Source: Hyphomonas neptunium ATCC 15444 (GTDB lineage Bacteria > Pseudomonadota > Alphaproteobacteria > Caulobacterales > Hyphomonadaceae). From it: a DNA stretch of 64,000 nt. Positions within the stretch are counted from its first letter, which is position 1; each line of letters starts with the position of its first letter. A program made the translations under genes and the position numbers. Below the pieces are notes generated by a model. It was given only the letters and a program-made list of their open reading frames with translations, was not told where the DNA came from and made no database searches. Location: positions 2,666,001 to 2,730,000 of the forward strand of contig NC_008358.1 of assembly GCF_000013025.1 (NCBI RefSeq), given 5' to 3'. Positions 55,744-64,000 of the stretch are shown piece by piece.

Positions 55744-57209
55744 CAGATTGGGTCGTGCTTGTTGAATCGGCAAGCGACATCTCTCAAGCCGAGACGCCGC
55801 ACAAGGTTCTGCGTATTTCAGACTATATCTCAAAGCCTGCGCTGTTCACCGGCCGCAGGCCCTACATCCTCAATCTTGCGCGCTCCTATTCCTACCAGTC
55901 GGAAGGCTATTACGCCTCCCTCTTGGCTGAGGCGCGCGGCCACCGGATCAGCCCCAGCGTCCAGACGATGGTCGAGCTCTCAAAGAAGACGCTCTACAAC
56001 CACGCCCTGCCAGATCTCGGCGAAACCCTGCAGGAAGCCCTCGCCAAGGGCGCCCCGAAGGTCGAGACCCTGTTCGTCGCCTTCTCGCGCACCGAACTCC
56101 CAGCCTATGAACGCCTCGCCCGCGAAGCCATGGACTGGTTCCGCACCCCCGCCCTCGAAATCGAGTTCGACGAGGAAGCCCCCCACGGCATCGGCCGCAT
56201 CCGCGCCGTCCCGCCCCACAAGCTGAAAGACCAGCGCCGCCAATTCTTCCTGGACTCGATGGAGGCCTACACCAAAGGCCGCGTCAAAAACGAGAAGACC
56301 CGCACCCCCGCCAAATGGGCCCTCGCCGTGCTGGTCGACCCCAATGAGAAGACCGCGCCGTCAAAGCCCGCCTCCCTCAAACGCCTGGCCGATGTCGCTG
56401 AAAAGATGGGCGTCGAGGTCGAGCTGATCGACCCGACCGACCTGCCATCGCTCGCCGAATTCGACGCCCTCTTCATTCGCGCCACCACCTCGATCGACAA
56501 TTTCACCTACCGCTTCGCCCGCCGCGCCGAGCAGGAAGGCATGCCCGTCATCGACGACACCCATTCGATGATCCGCTGCACCAACAAGGTCTATCTCAAA
56601 GAGATTCTAGAGAAGGCCGGCCTGCCCATTCCGCGTACGGAAATTGTGGACGAGAAGACAGACCTCTCCGGCCTGTTTGACCGCCTCGGCAGCCCGGTCA
56701 TCCTGAAGACCCCCGATGGCAGCTTCGGCATCAATATGGTCAAGGCCCAGTCGCTCGACGAGCTGAAAACCGGCGCCAAGAAAATGTTCGAGGACACCGC
56801 CCTCATTATCGCCCAGGAATTCCGCCCCACGAAATTCGACTGGCGCATCGGCGTCCTGAATGGCGAGCCCCTCTACGCCTGCCAATACCGCATGGCCCGC
56901 GGCCACTGGCAGACGGTGAAATATGGTGAGGGTGGCAAATCCACCGAAGGCGGCTTCACCACCATGCCGGTGGAAGACGCGCCGCCTGAAGTCGTCAACG
57001 TCGCCGTCCGCGCCGCCAGCCTCATCGGCGACGGCCTCTATGGCGTAGACCTCAAAGAAACCGAAGAGGGCGTCATCATCATCGAAATCAACGACAACCC
57101 GTCGATTGACCATGATGTCGAAGGCGCCGTCCTGAAAGATGAAATCTGGAGACGGATCATCTCCTGGTTCTCCACGCGCCTAGAGCGCCGCATGGGCCGC
57201 GCGGGCTGA
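55740..57209 (+). CDS. RimK-family ATP-grasp ligase with RLAN domain
   Basis: 489 residues. An N-terminal RimK-like domain (about 1-195; LNLARSYSYQSEGYYASLLA) precedes the ATP-grasp ligase: GSPVILKTPDGSFGINMVKA, IAQEFRPTKFDWRIGVLNGE and IIEINDNPSIDHDVEG (metal-binding end). The family ligates amino acids to protein ends, with RimK adding glutamates to S6; the target here is unknown. It ends the proB-GNAT-RimK operon. Confidence 0.93.
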   Translation: MTDWVVLVESASDISQAETPHKVLRISDYISKPALFTGRRPYILNLARSYSYQSEGYYASLLAEARGHRISPSVQTMVELSKKTLYNHALPDLGETLQEALAKGAPKVETLFVAFSRTELPAYERLAREAMDWFRTPALEIEFDEEAPHGIGRIRAVPPHKLKDQRRQFFLDSMEAYTKGRVKNEKTRTPAKWALAVLVDPNEKTAPSKPASLKRLADVAEKMGVEVELIDPTDLPSLAEFDALFIRATTSIDNFTYRFARRAEQEGMPVIDDTHSMIRCTNKVYLKEILEKAGLPIPRTEIVDEKTDLSGLFDRLGSPVILKTPDGSFGINMVKAQSLDELKTGAKKMFEDTALIIAQEFRPTKFDWRIGVLNGEPLYACQYRMARGHWQTVKYGEGGKSTEGGFTTMPVEDAPPEVVNVAVRAASLIGDGLYGVDLKETEEGVIIIEINDNPSIDHDVEGAVLKDEIWRRIISWFSTRLERRMGRAG

Positions 57210-57255
57210 AGAGCCCCCCGGCGAACGCGTTCGCTCTCACCCGCACAACCTGATC

Positions 57256-57279
57256 CCCTCCCCCAGACATGGGGGAGGG
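57256..57279. terminator. GC-rich palindromic element between convergent genes
   Basis: CCCTCCCCC (57256-57264) pairs with GGGGGAGGG (57271-57279) around AGACAT. It lies between the converging RimK and acyl-CoA synthetase genes and can stop transcription. The wording, with CTAGGGTGGGGG behind it, matches an interspersed element common in alphaproteobacterial intergenic DNA. Confidence 0.6.
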
Positions 57280-57342
57280 CTAGGGTGGGGGCGCTCTCAA
57301 CCCGGCAACCCGTCAAAAGAATATAGGGATTTCGTCTAAGCC

Positions 57343-59133
57343 TTAAAACTTAAACCCACCCGCCAGCAGCTTCTCATACCGCGCTGGCGTCACCGGCGCA
57401 TAGCCGCCCTCAGCGGGATCATACATCCACACAGCGTCGCCTTCGACCTTGGACGGATCAAATCCCTCGGCCACCAGCTCCACTTTGCGATACTTGAACG
57501 TGCCGGTCGTTTCCGCTTCCGGCTGCACACGAATGAAGATCGGCACCGAATAAGACGGCAGCAGCGCGGCAAGGCGCTTGTAAACGCCCGGCATATCCAC
57601 TGCCCCGTCGAGCGTCACCGCCGCCATACCGGCCTTGCCGTCCGTTCCCGGAACAGGCACGCCATAGACGTTGGCCGTGGCGATACCGTCAATCTTCGAC
57701 AAGGCCTCGCCCACTTCATTGGTCGAGACATTCTCGCCCTTCCAGCGATAGGTATCGCCGATCCGGTCCACGAAATAGATATAGCCGGCCTTGTCCTTCT
57801 TCAGCAGGTCCCCGGTGCGGAACCAGAGATCGCCTTTCTCGAACACATCGCGCAGCAGCTTCTTCTCGGTCGCCTTCTGGTCGTTATAGCCTTCAAAGCG
57901 CTGGCGCACATCGTCGCCGATCTTGCCAATCGCTTCGCCCGGCTCATCATCCGCCGCCGGAATACAGAAACCATCCGGCCCTCGCACAGGCTGCTCCGTC
58001 TCGATGTCGAATTTCACAAAGCCGACATGCGCAAACTGGCTTTTCAGCCAGCCCGGAATACGCCCGATAGCGCCGGGCTTGCCGTCAAAATTGATGAAGC
58101 TGACATTGCCTTCCGTCGAGCCGTAAAACTCTGCGAGATGGGGAATGTTGAACCGCTCGAGAAACTCTTCCCACACTTCCGGGCGCAGGCCATTGCCAAA
58201 GCCAGTGCGGATATGGTGCGCGCGCTCCTTCGGGTGGGGCGGCGAGTTCACGAGGTAGCGGCAAAGTTCCCCGATATAAACGATGGCGGTCGCGCCCTCG
58301 TCCGTCGCGTCGTCCCAGAAGGCGCTCGCAGAAAACTTCCGTCTCAGGATAATCGTTGCGCCCGTCATCAGCGCCTGGCCAACCCCGCAAAGTCCGCCCG
58401 TGCCATGATACAGCGGCAGGGTGATATAAACCCGGTCCTTCGGCGTGATGCGGCACGGCGCAATGAAGCTTTTCATCATGCCCTGCGTGCGGGCCTGCGT
58501 CAGGCGCGCGGCCTTGGGCAAGCCGGTCGTGCCGGAGGTATAAACATAAAGGCAGAGATCCTTACCCAGCAGCCCGGCCCGGTGCGACCGGTCCGGCCGC
58601 GCAGACGACGCCCCCGCCAGCGCCCCGCCAAGGTCTTCACCCACAGCCCCGCCCAGAGACCACACCTTCGGCGCGTCCTTGAAGAGTCCCGCCGCCCCGG
58701 TGATCGCCGCGTCCTGGTCCGCCCCCGTCACGATCAGCTTGGCCTCGGAAATATTCACGCAATGGGCCAGCGCGTCGTTTTCAAGATTGTGATTGATCAG
58801 CGCCGTGACGACACCGATCTTCGCAAAGCCCGCCCAGGCCGCCACATATTCCGGGCGGTTTTCCATGAACAGCGCGATACAGTCGCCCGCCTTCAGGCCC
58901 TGCGCCAGCGCCCAGTTGGCAAACCGGCTCGCCGTTTCGTCAAACTCCGAATAGGTGGTCGATTTGCCCTCGAAGCGGAACGCGACATTGGCGGAAAACT
59001 TGTCCACCGCCTGTTCGTAATCATCCGCCACCAGATGGTCAGAGTCCGGGGAAATGTCCCCCGTCCATTTCTTGACGAGCAGAATATCCTGAAACAGCCG
59101 GTATTCGCGGCCAAGTTTGGCAAAAAGGTTCAT
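57343..59133 (-). CDS. Long-chain acyl-CoA synthetase (FATP-like)
   Basis: 596 residues. ANL-family AMP-binding motifs: YVYTSGTTGLPKAARLTQAR (P-loop), EFYGSTEGNVSFINFDG, WFRTGDLLKKDKAGYIYFVDRIGDTYRWKGENVS, and the terminal TFKYRKVELV with its catalytic Lys. It activates long-chain or very-long-chain fatty acids with CoA; the FATP-like subgroup also assists uptake. It is divergent from the thioesterase gene. GGGAGG precedes the ATG. Confidence 0.93.
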   Translation of the reverse strand: MNLFAKLGREYRLFQDILLVKKWTGDISPDSDHLVADDYEQAVDKFSANVAFRFEGKSTTYSEFDETASRFANWALAQGLKAGDCIALFMENRPEYVAAWAGFAKIGVVTALINHNLENDALAHCVNISEAKLIVTGADQDAAITGAAGLFKDAPKVWSLGGAVGEDLGGALAGASSARPDRSHRAGLLGKDLCLYVYTSGTTGLPKAARLTQARTQGMMKSFIAPCRITPKDRVYITLPLYHGTGGLCGVGQALMTGATIILRRKFSASAFWDDATDEGATAIVYIGELCRYLVNSPPHPKERAHHIRTGFGNGLRPEVWEEFLERFNIPHLAEFYGSTEGNVSFINFDGKPGAIGRIPGWLKSQFAHVGFVKFDIETEQPVRGPDGFCIPAADDEPGEAIGKIGDDVRQRFEGYNDQKATEKKLLRDVFEKGDLWFRTGDLLKKDKAGYIYFVDRIGDTYRWKGENVSTNEVGEALSKIDGIATANVYGVPVPGTDGKAGMAAVTLDGAVDMPGVYKRLAALLPSYSVPIFIRVQPEAETTGTFKYRKVELVAEGFDPSKVEGDAVWMYDPAEGGYAPVTPARYEKLLAGGFKF

Positions 59134-59322
59134 GTGCGGCGCCTCCCAACGCAGAGGGTCGGATAAGATTTTCGGGTTTTATCAGAAATTAACAGATGGG
59201 AGTTTCGCAGACATTGTCAAAGATTTCGCTAACCATAACAGGGAATTTCCGGCAGGTTTGCGTTCTGCGCGAGGTCTGGTAAATGCTGCGCCGCACAAGA
59301 GAACAATAAGGAACATAGGCCC

Positions 59323-60207
59323 ATGGCGAAGGACCCGGTTGGAGATCTCCTCACCTTGCTCGATCTCGAGCGCCTCGAACTCGACCTTTTCCGCGGCCAG
59401 AGCCCGGACGAGGAAGAGAGCCAGCGCGTCTTCGGCGGCCAGGTCATCGCCCAGTCGCTGGTCGCCGCCTACCGCACAGTGCCCGATGACCGTCTCTGCC
59501 ACTCGCTGCATTGCTATTTCATCCGCCCGGGCGATCCATCCGTGCCGATCATCTATCAGGTCGACCATTCCCGCGATGGCGGCTCCTTCACCACCCGCCG
59601 CGTCGTCGCCATCCAGCATGGCAAGCAGATCTTCAACCTCGCCGCCTCCTTCCATGTCGTCGAAGACAGCTGGCACCACCAGCACGAGATGCCCGAAGTC
59701 GACCCGCCCGAATCGGTGGGCGACCGGATCGAATGGCGCCGCAAATTCGCCGAGCAGGTGCCAGAGCGTCATCGCGGCCACTTCCTGCGCGACCGCCCAG
59801 TGGAAATGCGCGAGATCGACCCGCTCGATCCCCTCAAGCCCGCCAAGGCCAGCGACCAGCAGAACCTCTGGTTCCGCGTCGCCCGCCCCATCGATGAAGC
59901 GCCCTGGCTCCACCATTGCCTGATGGCTTATGCGTCCGACATGGCCTTGCTCGGCACCGGCAACCGCCCCCACGGCATCTCCTGGATGACCGGCGAGTTG
60001 ATGTCCGCCAGCCTCGACCACGCCATGTGGTTCCACGCGCCCACCAAGTTCGATGAGTGGCACCTCTATTCGATGGACAGCCCCTATGCCGGCGGCGCGC
60101 GCAGCTTCAACCGTGGCTCGATCTATGACTCGACCGGCCGCCTGGTTGCCTCCGTTGCCCAGGAAGGCCTGATGCGCCGCGTGGAGCGCAAACCGCGCAA
60201 AAGCTGA
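59323..60207 (+). CDS. tesB: Acyl-CoA thioesterase II
   Basis: 294 residues, double hot-dog fold. N-terminal half: QRVFGGQVIAQSLVAAYRTV and HCYFIRPGDPSVPIIYQVDH; RDGGSFTTRRVVAIQHGKQI is diagnostic. C-terminal half: YASDMALLGT, SLDHAMWFH and SFNRGSIYDSTGRLVASVAQ carry the Asp-Thr/Gln active-site set. It hydrolyses medium- and long-chain acyl-CoA. Together with the divergent synthetase it balances the acyl-CoA pool. Confidence 0.95.
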   Translation: MAKDPVGDLLTLLDLERLELDLFRGQSPDEEESQRVFGGQVIAQSLVAAYRTVPDDRLCHSLHCYFIRPGDPSVPIIYQVDHSRDGGSFTTRRVVAIQHGKQIFNLAASFHVVEDSWHHQHEMPEVDPPESVGDRIEWRRKFAEQVPERHRGHFLRDRPVEMREIDPLDPLKPAKASDQQNLWFRVARPIDEAPWLHHCLMAYASDMALLGTGNRPHGISWMTGELMSASLDHAMWFHAPTKFDEWHLYSMDSPYAGGARSFNRGSIYDSTGRLVASVAQEGLMRRVERKPRKS

Positions 60208-60214
60208 CCGGATC

Positions 60215-60260
60215 TGTCCCGTTCTGTCCGAATGTGTCCGGATTTGTCCGGGAAGTGTCC
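60215..60260. repeat. Tandem TGTCC repeats phased at one helical turn
   Basis: TGTCC occurs at 60215, 60225, 60235, 60245 and 60256, so spacing is 10, 10, 10 and 11 bases. The array lies between the converging tesB and araC-type genes. Confidence 0.7.
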
Positions 60261-60275
60261 CGCGCCTGACCGGCC

Positions 60276-61322
60276 TTAACCGGCCCTGACCTCGCGCCGG
60301 TACGCCCCCGGCGACACCCCGTGCCAACCCCGGAACGCCCGCACAAACGCGCTCTGATCGCTATACCCCGTCGCATGCGCAATCTCGGTCAGCGTCAGCT
60401 TTCCCTCGCGCACATAAATCTCCGCCGCTTCCTTCCGCGCCCCCTGCAACAGCTGGGCAAAGTTCACCCCCTCTTCGGCCAGCCTCCGGCGCAATGTGCG
60501 CTCCGAAAAGCCCAGCAGCTGCGCCGTTCCTGCCATGCTTGGAGGCACCCGGCCCATCTGGCTGTGCAGGCAGTTGCGCACCTTCTCCGGCAGGCCCACC
60601 CCCTCGTGCAGCGCCGCCAGCCGCTTATCCAGCCGCTGCGTCAGCAGGCGCACCAGCTCCCGGTTCTCCCCCGGCAAAGGACGCACCACCAGGTCGGCGC
60701 GGAACACCATCATGTCCTCGCGCGCCCCAAACTTCACGCCCTTGCCGAACAGCGTTTCATACACTTCCCGGCTACCCGGCCCAGGGTCACGGTGGCGGAA
60801 CTGCATCGCCTCAATCGGGCTGCCATGATCGCGCAACAGCCAGAACCCGATGGTCGCATACCCGGCATACACCGCCTCCATCACCCGCCGCATCTCCTCC
60901 ACCCCCGGCAGCGCCGGCGCGCAGCGAATGCGGGCAAACCCGCCGCTGATCTCCAGGCTCGTGCGCACAACCTCCTGCGTCAGCGCCTGATAATGGGCGT
61001 TGATCTCCAGCGCCTGCTTGATCGTACCGGCCGAAGACAGCGCGTAGCCGACATCCAGAAAACTCGCCGGCCGGAACTGCATACCCACCCGCAGCCCGAC
61101 CGTGTCATGGCCCGTCATCTCGGCGGCCGCGTCCAGCACCCGCACCACAACGTCCCCTGCAAACCGCTCGTCGGGCTGGTCCAGCGCGGCCCGCCCGCCT
61201 GGCACCAGCGCGTACATCTGCGCCGCTGGCGCCCCCAATGCGATGCAGGTTTCAACGTAATTGGACAGATAGGCCGAAGATACAGTCGGCACCGGGTCTC
61301 CTGTTCTGTTCCCCGCCAGCAT
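60276..61322 (-). CDS. AraC-family transcriptional regulator
   Basis: 348 residues from the ATG at 61322; a longer frame from 61382 is possible. The N-terminal half is the arabinose-binding-like sensor (SSAYLSNYVETCIALGAPAA, VGLRVGMQFRPASFLDVGYA). The C-terminal half has the double HTH (GFSERTLRRRLAEEGVNFAQ, LTEIAHATGYSDQSAFVRAF). This group often controls fatty-acid or cyclic-peptide genes; the adjoining thioesterase and acyl-CoA synthetase are plausible targets. Confidence 0.92.
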   Translation of the reverse strand: MLAGNRTGDPVPTVSSAYLSNYVETCIALGAPAAQMYALVPGGRAALDQPDERFAGDVVVRVLDAAAEMTGHDTVGLRVGMQFRPASFLDVGYALSSAGTIKQALEINAHYQALTQEVVRTSLEISGGFARIRCAPALPGVEEMRRVMEAVYAGYATIGFWLLRDHGSPIEAMQFRHRDPGPGSREVYETLFGKGVKFGAREDMMVFRADLVVRPLPGENRELVRLLTQRLDKRLAALHEGVGLPEKVRNCLHSQMGRVPPSMAGTAQLLGFSERTLRRRLAEEGVNFAQLLQGARKEAAEIYVREGKLTLTEIAHATGYSDQSAFVRAFRGWHGVSPGAYRREVRAG

Positions 61323-61618
61323 CCGCCCCCACGCGGGTACAAGCTGCGCTCTGGCCGCAAAAGACACCGGCCGTGGCCGCAAATGTCAAGACTTGTCCCT
61401 AACCAGATGTTTATCTGCCCTCGGGGACGCACGCGGAACCCGGCGGCGCTGACATCGGCGCAGCGGCCACGTGCAAATGGCGGGAGCCAGCGACAGAAGG
61501 GGCTTTTCAGCTCAAAATGCCGCTGGCTCCTTCTTTTCCCCCAAAACATCACAGTTTCAGGCCCTAAACACAGCGAAAAGCGCTTGCACGCTGGCCTCAT
61601 CTGATTACACCGGGACTC

Positions 61619-61695
<77 letters not shown>

Positions 61696-61726
61696 ATCAT
61701 TTTTGGGTGCCTCGGGAGGCTCTTGA

Positions 61727-62035
61727 ATGGAAGCGCGGATCTATCGGCCAGCTAAAAGCGCCATGCAGTCCGGACGTGGCAACACGAAGGAATGGACGCT
61801 GGAACTGGTAAACCCGGACGCGCACCGCAGACCCGACCCCCTGATGGGCTGGACCAGCATCGACGACACGTCGGGCCAGATCCGGCTCCAGTTCGACACC
61901 CGCGAACAGGCCATCGCCTATGCTGAGCGCGAAGGCCTGAATTTCCGGGTCGAGGAACCCCGCGAGCGCAAGCGCCTCGTGAAATCCTACGCCGAGAACT
62001 TTTCGGCCGACCGCAAACAGCCATGGACTCACTGA
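61727..62035 (+). CDS. NADH dehydrogenase complex I accessory subunit (NDUFS4-like)
   Basis: 102 residues. MEARIYRPAKSAMQSGR, then WTLELVNPDAHRRPDPLMGW and the turn LQFDTREQAIAYAEREGLN match the ETC complex I subunit family, the alphaproteobacterial relative of mitochondrial NDUFS4. It stabilises the N-module of complex I at the inner membrane. Genes for the main nuo subunits lie elsewhere. GGGAGG precedes the ATG; the gene lies 31 bases behind tRNA-Pro. Confidence 0.93.
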   Translation: MEARIYRPAKSAMQSGRGNTKEWTLELVNPDAHRRPDPLMGWTSIDDTSGQIRLQFDTREQAIAYAEREGLNFRVEEPRERKRLVKSYAENFSADRKQPWTH

Positions 62036-62062
62036 GGCCTGCCGCGTAATCCCACCGGTCAC

Positions 62063-62139
62063 GGCCCCGTAGCTCAGCTGGATAGAGCACTCGCCTTCTA
62101 AGCGAATGGTCGCAGGTTCAAGTCCTGCCGGGGTCACCA
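62063..62139 (+). tRNA. tRNA-Arg(TCT)
   Basis: 77 nt. Acceptor GGCCCCG/CGGGGTC with one G-T pair, loop CTTCTAA giving anticodon TCT, T-arm GGTTCAAGTCC and encoded CCA. Confidence 0.96.
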
Positions 62140-62211
62140 TCCGCTTTGCTCAATCCCCACCGCTCCACCGCGCGGCCCTAACCCCTCTCTCTCAAACAAA
62201 AGAGCGCGTAA

Positions 62212-63345
<1,134 letters not shown>

Positions 63346-64000
63346 AAGCGAACACAGTCGCTCTCCCTCTGGGAGAGGCTGCGAAGGATCAGCGTTTGCA
63401 CTGCAAACGCCCGGAGCAGGCCATCGCGCAGCGATGGGAGGTGAGGGCTGCGGCAGCGAGGATAAGGCCCGCCCTATCCAACACCCGCCCATCCCTCCCC
63501 CCGTCATCCCGGAATTTGCGGAGCAAATGTCCGGGACCCAGAAAGCCCAGCAATACCAAGTCCTCCCTGGGTCCCGGTCTTCGCCTATGGCGAAACCGGG
63601 AGGACGCGCGATGAGTTTTCGCAAAGAACTTATCCGCCCCAGTCCCCCTACCGGCATACTCCCCCACATCCTCCTCACAGGAGCCGCGCCGGTACCGTTC
63701 GGTTTGTGAGGAGGTCGCCCCGGAGGATGGGACGTTGTGGACGTTACGGCCCACCGCATCTCTAGGGACGTTGATCCAGGCAAGCCGGACCAAAAAGCCG
63801 GTAGAGAATCCCCACTGGCCCGCCTTGGTGTTTATCCAAGGTCACGAGAGTTGATGGTAAGTGGTCAAGGCCTGGCAGCGCCGAAGTCATCCCGAATCCT
63901 ACTGCCCGAAACTCCGGCGGCAGTGCGCGGCGGGCGAAAGCGCCCAAACCGCAACACAACAAAGTTTTCCGGGCGCTGCGGCGCCCGCCGCGCACAGGCT
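63346..64000. other. Non-coding region rich in palindromic repeats
   Basis: About 650 bases without a supportable gene. It includes the right end of the IS110 element, not delimited. Compound hairpins are seen at 63508-63535 (CCCGG, TTTGC, GCAAA, CCGGG) and 63573-63600 (CCCGGT, TTCGCC, GGCGAA, CCGGG), with GGGACCCAG (63533) inverted as CTGGGTCCC (63567) linking them. Another GC-rich repeat stands near 63928-63990. These look like interspersed repetitive elements. Confidence 0.55.

Noticed and set aside
58027-59166. 379-codon frame antisense to the acyl-CoA synthetase
   Set aside because: Arg/Pro-rich translation with no motif, explained as a GC-rich shadow of a well-supported gene.
59182-60327. 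381-codon frame antisense to tesB
   Set aside because: Shadow of the thioesterase; composition is typical of the complement of a high-GC gene.
60321-61604. 427-codon frame antisense to the AraC-type regulator
   Set aside because: Arg/His/Pro-rich, no domain, fully overlaps a clear regulator gene.

Overview
The window is a GC-rich alphaproteobacterial chromosome segment. The core genes on the right fit a Hyphomonadaceae/Caulobacterales-type marine bacterium: an L21 ribosomal protein with a C-terminal helix-hairpin-helix extension, L27 and ObgE in order, a GNAT-RimK pair behind proB, and an NDUFS4-like complex I subunit between two tRNA genes. The family assignment is inference; the alphaproteobacterial assignment is firmer.

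Positions 1 to about 45.8 kb are an accessory island packed with conflict and mobility genes. It opens with a two-gene secreted RHS/YD-repeat system ending in a toxin tip and an overlapping candidate immunity gene (1.7-6.5 kb). A serine recombinase with two ParB-like genes follows (7.2-10.6 kb). Next is a 1715-residue exonuclease-RecQ-UvrD fusion beside an SRA-HNH endonuclease and a small HTH regulator (10.6-17.6 kb). After scrambled IS3 debris comes a complete five-gene type IV CBASS operon (QueC-like, TGT-like, CD-NTase, 2TM effector, OGG-like; 22.1-18.4 kb). More IS3 debris leads to a type I restriction-modification operon carrying an extra HEPN-like gene (30.2-23.1 kb). A C-protein-like regulator is divergent from a lipoprotein gene. 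A ParB-methyltransferase/DUF5681/terminase module follows (31.5-34.7 kb). An operon on the minus strand (42.4-34.9 kb) combines a sigma-like factor, an unknown protein, an IrrE-protease/UvrD-helicase/nuclease fusion, a multiubiquitin-E2 fusion, a JAB-E1 fusion and a DUF6527 zinc protein. The island closes with a DUF3489/DUF2924/serine-recombinase cassette and an array of TTCCCTG repeats just outside a tRNA-Ser gene.

From the tRNA-Ser (45.8 kb) to about 62.1 kb the sequence is ordinary chromosome: diguanylate cyclase, rplU-rpmA-GNAT-obgE, a membrane hydroxylase with a small membrane partner, a CadC-like TPR regulator, a glutathione transferase, proB-GNAT-RimK, a long-chain acyl-CoA synthetase, acyl-CoA thioesterase II, an AraC-type regulator, tRNA-Pro, a complex I subunit and tRNA-Arg. 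Directly after tRNA-Arg sits an IS110-family element with a stem-loop upstream of its transposase that could belong to a bridge RNA. The last 650 bases hold only GC-rich palindromic repeats.

The strongest candidates for new biology are the sigma/IrrE-UvrD/ubiquitin-like operon, the exonuclease-RecQ-UvrD plus SRA-HNH pair, and the type IV CBASS whose CD-NTase begins with five glycines after the initiator methionine, a possible substrate for N-terminal nucleobase conjugation by its QueC-like partner.
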